DNA of 64,000 nt. It comes from CAJBVG01 sp943371425. Its GTDB lineage: Bacteria > Bacteroidota > Bacteroidia > Sphingobacteriales > Sphingobacteriaceae. The notes under the pieces are model-generated. The model saw nothing but the letters and a program-made list of their open reading frames with translations. It had not been told where the DNA came from and searched no databases. Where the stretch lies: the NCBI GenBank assembly GCA_943371425.1, contig CALRUR010000002.1, positions 124,001 through 188,000 of the forward strand, in the 5' to 3' direction. The position numbers and the translations under genes were made by a program. Shown here in pieces: positions 59,142 through 64,000 of this stretch; within the stretch, counting starts at the first letter, position 1; each line of letters begins with the position of its first letter.

Positions 59142-61136
59142 TTATGAAGTGACTTTATAAAACTTATTCATGGCCAATACATGAGGTAGGCTGATGCAGG
59201 AGATGAAAATGAAAAACGAACTAATCCAAGTGCTATCAAAATTCAATAATACAATGCCAAATAAAAACCAGGCGCCTAAGTTATAGGGTAATGCTTTTTT
59301 AAATAAATGCAGGTTGTTAACTTTAAAATTATTCTTTAAATGTACCCAACCGGTAATGCTATGTTGGCCTATAAAATACAAACCAAATGCAGTTAGTAAA
59401 GGTAAGTACAAAGCAAGCATCAAAGTAATAGAAATTAAGAGCATAGCAGTTTTGCGCTGGTATAATGCCCATATACATCCTAAGAATAAGGCTATAAGTG
59501 CAAAGTAAAATCCATCTGCAGAATTAAGGGGTATTGTAAATACATTCAGGCTGTTTAATACATTATTTGTTTCTTCTACGTGGCCAACTAACATGCTACT
59601 TAATACAATGCTTCCCCAAAGCAAACTTTCTAAATCGGTACTGCCTTTCGCCTTCCATTCTTCCATATCTGCTTGTCCGAAATGCAAGGCTGAATACAGT
59701 AAAAAAAGAATTAAGGCAATACTTGGTTCTAGGAACCAAATTATAGAATACAAACTTGCTTTAAATAAATATTGAAGGATAAATTTTAGTTTGATTCCAT
59801 TGTTTACATCGCCGCTTTCTACAATGTTATCAAGCGCTCCATGAGGTATGCCAACTAAAAATAGTCCTAGTGCAAAAAAGGTAAATTGTATAAAATTAAA
59901 ATAAAAGGGAATAGTGTTTTGTAAGCCTATCAACAAAAAAGTAAAAAGTAAAAGAGTTATAGGTTGATTAATTTTTTTCAACCTATAACTCGTATCAAAA
60001 AACAGGGCTTTTAAAAAAGGTAAAATGGGTAAGGATGTTAATATTTTTATATCGTTTACAAGACTTGTTTTTTCTTCAATAAAGCCTAACACATTTACTG
60101 CTTTATTTTTTTTGAATAATGTTTCAAAAATTGGTTTCCCCATTTCTGCTTCATTTTTCAAAATCAATAACAATAATCTATCGTAAAAGGTAAATCTGTT
60201 TGTAGATTGTTTGATGTTGGGTTTTTGTTGATGTTTTAATTTATCGGCAATAAATTCTGCTTGTGTAAACATGTTCTTGAAAGCATAGCCTGTGCTGGCT
60301 TTTATAGCTCCTGCACGTGCACCAATAGGAATTACATTTGTTATTTCTTCAATATCAATTTCTGCATTACTCATGGGTATACAACCTGTTTCAATATCAA
60401 CTAAAGTATAATTGCCAAAATGCAATTGTATGTATTCTTTTAAGATGGGTTCAGCCTCAGTTAGGCTTAGTATTTTAGAGCCAAAACGAGTTAATTCTAC
60501 CAATGCATTGTTTGCATCAAAAGGCAACACATACATAAATTGTGTGTAGCCTTGTTGTGCCACTTCAAAATCCATTAAACGCAAACAATCATTTTTAACT
60601 ATTGGTTTTTCTGTTCTTATTACATATCCAATAAACGATTGTGCAAGATGAGATTCGTTTGCTTGTGGGGCTTTATATTTCGGCGGCCTACTATCGAATA
60701 CAAATTTAGCTTGATAAGGTTGTTGCTTTGTACTTATAATTGTTTCATCGCTTGTATGTTCTATTTTAATTACAGAATCGTGTATACGAGTGATGTTGTA
60801 TGTTTGAATGATCCGCCTGAGTTCTTGGTAAACATCAGATCCAGAAACATGTGAGTATTCTAAGGGAGAAATGGATTCTTGAACTTCCTTGTTCAATAGT
60901 ATGTTGTTCCACTTATAACTAATGAGCTTATCGCAATTTAGAGCGATAGCATCATCGGGCTTAGCCCAAAAACAATAGGTTTTGTCGTTTTTTAATTTTT
61001 CATCGGGATCAATAATTAATACCGATTTGTTTTGTAATAATCCTCGTCTTTCCAAACTCATTAACAGCAAAGTGGTAGATGCTCCCGCACCTGCAAATGC
61101 ATAATCGTATAATGGAGTATGGTGTGTTGGCAACAT
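59142..61136 (-). CDS. lycopene beta-cyclase fused to Blh-type beta-carotene 15,15'-dioxygenase
   Basis: 664 residues. Residues 1-300 are a CrtY-type lycopene beta-cyclase: N-terminal FAD motif YAFAGAGAS (13-20), DKTYCFW (51-57), QSFIGYVI, LMDFE, YVLPFDANNALVELTRFG, GCIPM and GARAGAIKASTGYAF. Residues 395-664 are a polytopic Brp/Blh domain with its histidine motifs GIPHGALD (H432), SALHFGQAD (H485), QHSITG (H592) and SLPHVLAM (H652). Lycopene cyclisation and beta-carotene cleavage to retinal would thus be on one chain. The two genes are usually separate. It lies 61 bp downstream of the rhodopsin gene, after a hairpin, and is co-directional with it. Confidence 0.9.
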   Translation of the reverse strand: MLPTHHTPLYDYAFAGAGASTTLLLMSLERRGLLQNKSVLIIDPDEKLKNDKTYCFWAKPDDAIALNCDKLISYKWNNILLNKEVQESISPLEYSHVSGSDVYQELRRIIQTYNITRIHDSVIKIEHTSDETIISTKQQPYQAKFVFDSRPPKYKAPQANESHLAQSFIGYVIRTEKPIVKNDCLRLMDFEVAQQGYTQFMYVLPFDANNALVELTRFGSKILSLTEAEPILKEYIQLHFGNYTLVDIETGCIPMSNAEIDIEEITNVIPIGARAGAIKASTGYAFKNMFTQAEFIADKLKHQQKPNIKQSTNRFTFYDRLLLLILKNEAEMGKPIFETLFKKNKAVNVLGFIEEKTSLVNDIKILTSLPILPFLKALFFDTSYRLKKINQPITLLLFTFLLIGLQNTIPFYFNFIQFTFFALGLFLVGIPHGALDNIVESGDVNNGIKLKFILQYLFKASLYSIIWFLEPSIALILFLLYSALHFGQADMEEWKAKGSTDLESLLWGSIVLSSMLVGHVEETNNVLNSLNVFTIPLNSADGFYFALIALFLGCIWALYQRKTAMLLISITLMLALYLPLLTAFGLYFIGQHSITGWVHLKNNFKVNNLHLFKKALPYNLGAWFLFGIVLLNFDSTWISSFFIFISCISLPHVLAMNKFYKVTS

Positions 61137-61154
61137 GGTTTTTTCTGCTTAATT

Positions 61155-61183
61155 AAAAGGGCTTCTAAAAATGAAGCCCTTTT
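61155..61183 (-). terminator. 11-bp perfect hairpin between rhodopsin and fusion gene
   Basis: 61155-61165 and 61173-61183 are exact reverse complements with a 7-base loop; T and A runs flank both sides. In the minus direction it ends in a short T-tract 20 bases before the fusion gene start. It is a terminator or attenuator inside the light operon. Confidence 0.85.
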
Positions 61184-61197
61184 ATATTCAATATGTA

Positions 61198-61902
61198 TTA
61201 GTCTTCGCTTCTGCTTAGTGCATAAATTACTAAACCGAAACCAATTTTATTTACAGCATCACCAATGTTATAAATGATGTCCATGTTTAAATTTAAATTA
61301 CCGAAGAAAGAGTACCACTGACCTTCTGCAGTACCAACTAAATATCCTAATGGGTAAATACCCCAACCTATCACTACGAATAATAATAAAGAGTTAATTG
61401 CTTTTTGTACAGCAGGGCTACTAGCTTTAGATAATTTTGCTACTTCGCCTTTCCATACTGCCCAAACAATCCAGAAGTATGCTAAGCCAGATAATAAACC
61501 CCAGAAAGCTGCTTGGTTGGGTACCACTGCTTCTCCCCAGTATCCTGTTACAAGCATTACCAAAGAAGCGAAAATTAACTTCCATAATAAGCTTTGTTTT
61601 GCACCCGCTTTTTTAGTGATTAAGTAAAACTCAACACACATCAAAGGCACGGTTAACAACCAATCTACATAACGGAAAAATGTAGGTGATTCGCCTGTTT
61701 CTAAATTATAACCTCTCATGTAGTAGTAATGTACTGCTGCAATAAAAGTAATAATACCAGAAACTAAAACTGATGTTCTCCATTTTTGTGAGGTATTGCT
61801 CAATTCAAAAAAGAAGAAAACAGATGCGGCCATCATAGCCATGGTTCCGATAAAAAACGTAAAGGCTACATAATTGTCGGTTGCAATTTTTAAATGTTCC
61901 AT
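61198..61902 (-). CDS. proteorhodopsin-type light-driven proton pump with antenna-site glycine
   Basis: 234 residues, seven helices. Helix C reads FRYVDWLLTVPLMCVEF: D80 proton acceptor, T84, M88 and E91 donor, the DTE motif of outward proton pumps; Met at the spectral tuning site (position 105 in green proteorhodopsin) predicts green absorption. H58 in AAVHYYYMRG pairs with the acceptor, and K219 in VNKIGFG is the retinal lysine. Helix E (FWGLLSGLAYFW) has Gly135 where green proteorhodopsin has Phe152 and xanthorhodopsin has Gly156, which opens a fenestration for a carotenoid antenna. It is the upstream gene of a unit with the retinal-forming fusion. The leader is A-rich with no SD. Confidence 0.95.
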   Translation of the reverse strand: MEHLKIATDNYVAFTFFIGTMAMMAASVFFFFELSNTSQKWRTSVLVSGIITFIAAVHYYYMRGYNLETGESPTFFRYVDWLLTVPLMCVEFYLITKKAGAKQSLLWKLIFASLVMLVTGYWGEAVVPNQAAFWGLLSGLAYFWIVWAVWKGEVAKLSKASSPAVQKAINSLLLFVVIGWGIYPLGYLVGTAEGQWYSFFGNLNLNMDIIYNIGDAVNKIGFGLVIYALSRSED

Positions 61903-62240
61903 AATTTTGTTTGTTTATTTTTTTTAGGTTAAAAACTATGTAACATGATGTTTACAAAATTTGTTTCGATATTATTGATTACAAGGAGTTTAAAAGGATA
62001 AATTGAAAGAATTAATGTTGATAAAAAAATGAAAATTTCCTTAATTTAGATACTTTCTTAATAATGTTTGTGAGTTTGAATATCTTAAAACATCGATTCA
62101 CTCATATTGAATGTTTAAACATTTTTCACATTATTTTTTTTCAACCTGTGAATAATTATTTGAAAATAATTTTAAAATGAAAAAAAATCTGAATCATTTC
62201 CGTACCCTTAACTCACAACTCACAATTCACAACTCACAAC
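61903..62240. other. 338-bp AT-rich rhodopsin upstream region, no gene
   Basis: Contains the probable rhodopsin promoter, a long AT-rich stretch with T- and A-runs, and at its right end an ACTCACA period-7 array (62209-62243) that reaches the photolyase stop codon. No frame or RNA structure was recognised in it. Confidence 0.75.
61931..61958 (-). promoter_or_regulatory. putative rhodopsin promoter
   Basis: On the minus strand, TTTG (61955-61958), 16 bases, then TAGTTTTT (61931-61938), one base off the TAnnTTTG consensus. It lies 29-56 bases before the ATG. No light- or carotenoid-regulator site was identified. Confidence 0.4.
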
Positions 62241-62243
62241 TTA
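62209..62243. repeat. ACTCACA heptamer array
   Basis: ACTCACA, ACTCACA, ATTCACA, ACTCACA, ACTTATT at period 7, overlapping the stop codon of the photolyase gene. Confidence 0.7.
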
Positions 62244-63644
62244 TTTCAGTTTCCAAACAATATCACTTGCTTTCTTCCTACTTGCTTCTACATCCACAAT
62301 AGGGTAAGGATAGTCTTTTCCGATTTCACATTGGTAGAGTTGTTGTTCGATGAGGCTCAATTTATGTGGTTCGTGCACAAGGTGTGCGGGGATATGTTTT
62401 AATTCAGGAATCCATTTTTTAATGAACAAACCTTCCGGATCGTGGCTTTCGGAGTTTTTAACGGCGTTGTAAATACGGATAGTATTATGGATGGTGGTAC
62501 CACTTTGCATTTGCAATTGAGGGTAATGGATGCCAGGTTCGTAATCTAAAAACATGCGAGCAAGAAAATGCAATTCGCGCCAATCTTGCCAAAGGTTAAA
62601 GCAGAAAAAAGAAACTACCATGGCTCGCATTCTGAAATTGAGGTAGCCTGTTTCTACAAGGCAGCGCATACAAGCATCTACAATAGGTACGCCGGTTTTG
62701 CCACTTTGCCAAGCTAAAATAAAAGCTTCGTTTCTTGGTTTTTGAAGTGCATCGTAATTCCGATTTATGTTTTCAAATTCGATGTTGCAATGGCTTTCAA
62801 ACTTCTGTATAAAATGGCAATGCCAATGTAAGCGTGAAATAAAGTTAGAAAGGGCGCGCTTGTTTTTAGAACGATCGTAATGCGACATGGTATATTGGTA
62901 CACCATGCGCATGCTTATGTTGCCATAACTTATATAAGGAGATAAGCGGCTGCAACTTTTCCTGCTCAACAGCGGACTGCTAATATGTTTGTTATAATTT
63001 AAGTAACGTTCTTCTATAAAATTTTGAAGGTAGCGCCAAGCCCAATGTTCACCACCGTGTTGGAAGTTTGGATGGTGAGTGCGAATGTTTTCAGATAGTT
63101 CCTCTCCTTTATGTTGCTCATACCATTTTGTTGGCAAGTTGGTAAACGACATTAAACTTAAATCAGCCGTTTTAATATTGCTTCTCATTTTAGTTTCCCA
63201 ACGTTCGCTCCAATCTTTTTTAGACTTTAATCCTCGGAATACCCCATTGTGCTGGTGTTCTAGCCATTTAATATTATTTTTTTTTAAGAACATAGCCATC
63301 GCTTTATCGCGGGCATAAGTAAGATGATTGCCTGTTTCTTCGTAAGAATACACTCCATCGATGGTATAAAGAGCTGCAAGTTTTTCGAACACAACTGTTG
63401 CTTCTTCATGGAAAATATGAATTTGAGTATGGGATGCTTTGAGCTTTTCATTCAACTCTTTTATCGACTCGTACACAAAACGCCAATGCCGCACATCGCT
63501 ATCCGCATAAGCCATAACAGAAGGCTCAAACAAGTAAATTAACAAAGTTGGAATGTTTGCTTGTTGAGCATAATAAAGCGGCTCCTGATCAATCAATCTC
63601 AAATCGCGCTTAAACCAAACGATGTTTATTTTTTCTTTGAACAC
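62241..63644 (-). CDS. cryptochrome/DNA photolyase family protein
   Basis: 467 residues, probably starting at GTG 63644. The N-terminal photolyase alpha/beta domain (INIVWFKRDLRLIDQEPLYYAQQ, residues 1-135) and the FAD-binding helical domain (HGGEHWAWRYLQNFIEERYLNY, LHWHCHFIQKFESH, GKTGVPIVDACMRCLVETGYLNFRMRAMVVSFFCFNLWQDW) are both present. WxTGxTGxPIVDA- and NxxRM-like motifs place it in the class I photolyase/cryptochrome group. It uses light to repair pyrimidine dimers or to sense light. It lies on the same strand as the rhodopsin, 338 bp upstream, and would suit a sunlit habitat. Its leader holds a GTACATT array. Confidence 0.9.
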   Translation of the reverse strand: MFKEKINIVWFKRDLRLIDQEPLYYAQQANIPTLLIYLFEPSVMAYADSDVRHWRFVYESIKELNEKLKASHTQIHIFHEEATVVFEKLAALYTIDGVYSYEETGNHLTYARDKAMAMFLKKNNIKWLEHQHNGVFRGLKSKKDWSERWETKMRSNIKTADLSLMSFTNLPTKWYEQHKGEELSENIRTHHPNFQHGGEHWAWRYLQNFIEERYLNYNKHISSPLLSRKSCSRLSPYISYGNISMRMVYQYTMSHYDRSKNKRALSNFISRLHWHCHFIQKFESHCNIEFENINRNYDALQKPRNEAFILAWQSGKTGVPIVDACMRCLVETGYLNFRMRAMVVSFFCFNLWQDWRELHFLARMFLDYEPGIHYPQLQMQSGTTIHNTIRIYNAVKNSESHDPEGLFIKKWIPELKHIPAHLVHEPHKLSLIEQQLYQCEIGKDYPYPIVDVEASRKKASDIVWKLK

Positions 63645-63689
63645 GAAGGGGTAACAAGTGGTGGAGGGAAAAGTTTAGGGGATACAGAG

Positions 63690-63790
63690 TACATTGTACA
63701 GTGTACATTGTACTTTGTAATGGAAGGGTAGTGCAAACTCGATTCCGTTCCTATTCTAACGACTAAAGACTAACGACTAACGACTAATTA
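63690..63790. repeat. GTACATT array and TAACGAC array upstream of the photolyase gene
   Basis: 63690-63720 holds GTACATT, GTACAGT, GTACATT, GTACTTT at period 7. 63757-63790 holds CTAACGA, CTAAAGA, CTAACGA, CTAACGA, CTAATTA. The second includes the stop of the gene entering from the right. Confidence 0.75.
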
Positions 63791-64000
63791 TAAACAAGAT
63801 TCGATTTCCGTACCCTTAAATTCCCAAGATTTAAATGTATTTCCGCGGTAACAGTAGATTGGTATTTATTGATATTGGAGTGGAGGCTAAATTCTATGCT
63901 GCTTAGGCCGGTAAAAATATGTTGAACACCCATTTTTAAAGCAAGTCCTTCAAATTTCCTATTCAAGCGATTCGTTTCATATTCGCCCCAAGGCATTTTT
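63781..64000 (-). CDS. 3' end of an unidentified gene (partial)
   Basis: An open frame runs from the right edge of the window to a TAG at 63781-63783, which lies in a heptamer array. The visible C-terminal part has about 70 residues (PWGEYETNRLNRKFEGLALKM, FTGLSSIEFSLHS, TAEIHLNLGNLRVRK). It has ordinary codons and no recognisable family. The gene may start beyond the window or at the ATG at 63994-63996. It is supported only by its openness and position. Confidence 0.3.

Noticed and set aside
61198..61902. sodium- or chloride-pumping rhodopsin
   Set aside because: Those have NDQ or NTQ in helix C; this one has D80, T84 and E91, the proton-pump motif.
62195..63820. shared 16-base word ATTTCCGTACCCTTAA at about 62196 and 63805
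   Set aside because: Two copies only, one next to the array at the photolyase stop and one inside the partial gene; too little to call a repeat family.
1..64000. tRNA and rRNA genes
   Set aside because: No GTTCRAAYCC T-arm with matching acceptor stem or rRNA-like segment was recognised on either strand, though a covariance search was not possible.

Overview
The window is a stretch of a low-GC Bacteroidota chromosome. The evidence is a set of secreted proteins with type IX secretion (T9SS) C-terminal sorting domains (both the YPNP type-A form and the gliding-motility-associated CHU_C/type-B form), an Omp28-like protein, a DUF5916 protein, a FadL-like porin, an archaeal-type prolyl-tRNA synthetase, A-rich start regions mostly without Shine-Dalgarno sequences, and -7 boxes matching TAnnTTTG. 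A proton-pump rhodopsin next to a retinal-forming gene and a photolyase suggests a sunlit aquatic member. The family or genus cannot be fixed from this sequence alone. No rRNA, tRNA, CRISPR array, prophage or insertion sequence was seen.

Layout. 1-3934: a 2-oxoacid oxidoreductase operon (flavoprotein/ferredoxin subunit, fused gamma-alpha subunit, TPP beta subunit). 4081-9561: YitT-like membrane protein, RluF pseudouridine synthase, DUF2279 protein, twin-DTG aspartyl protease and a secreted protein with four glycogen-binding-like domains. 9648-12678: MacAB/Lol-type export operon. 12753-19284: small secreted protein, KatG, DoxX-like protein, FG-GAP T9SS protein, aldose epimerase, DUF2721 protein. 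19398-22420: convergent citrate synthase and SucC, separated by a repeat-rich spacer. 22570-31196: DUF5916 outer-membrane protein, LolD-like ATPase, a glycan-type group (GT-C membrane protein, PIG-L, ATP-grasp, HAD), SRPBCC pair, DUF922. 31284-40460: UbiD, FadL-like porin, disordered lipoprotein, ProS, a cystathionine gamma-synthase/lyase-family enzyme, TIGR02757 protein. 40463-57471: histidine kinase, thioredoxin-like protein, Omp28-like protein, QueD, two large paralogous T9SS proteins around a GH92 glycosidase, and a choice-of-anchor-I/5'-nucleotidase protein. 57726-63644: exonuclease/GIY-YIG fusion, then a light-related group on the minus strand: photolyase, rhodopsin, and a lycopene cyclase fused to a Blh-type carotene dioxygenase.

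How it fits together. The last 5 kb reads as a light module. Lycopene is cyclised to beta-carotene and cleaved to retinal by one fused polypeptide. Retinal then charges a rhodopsin with a DTE proton-pump motif and Met at the spectral tuning site. The rhodopsin also carries Gly135 at the helix-E position where xanthorhodopsin has its carotenoid-antenna fenestration, so it may carry a second chromophore. The rhodopsin gene ends in a perfect 11-bp hairpin before the fusion gene, which would keep rhodopsin transcripts in excess.

The most unusual structural signal is outside genes. About 25 intergenic places hold short arrays with a strict 7-base (sometimes 8-base) period. The word differs from place to place (GAATTAT, TAGTCGT, ATGAGTT, AGCAAGG, ACGAATT, GTACATT, GAGCAAAC and others), but the period is shared. 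At many of these places the same words return in reverse complement a short distance away, giving near-perfect stems of 18-35 bp. They sit at transcription-unit boundaries, are absent from tight operon junctions, and at several genes run into the stop codon so that they encode the last residues. This looks like a heptanucleotide repeat system that doubles as terminators.
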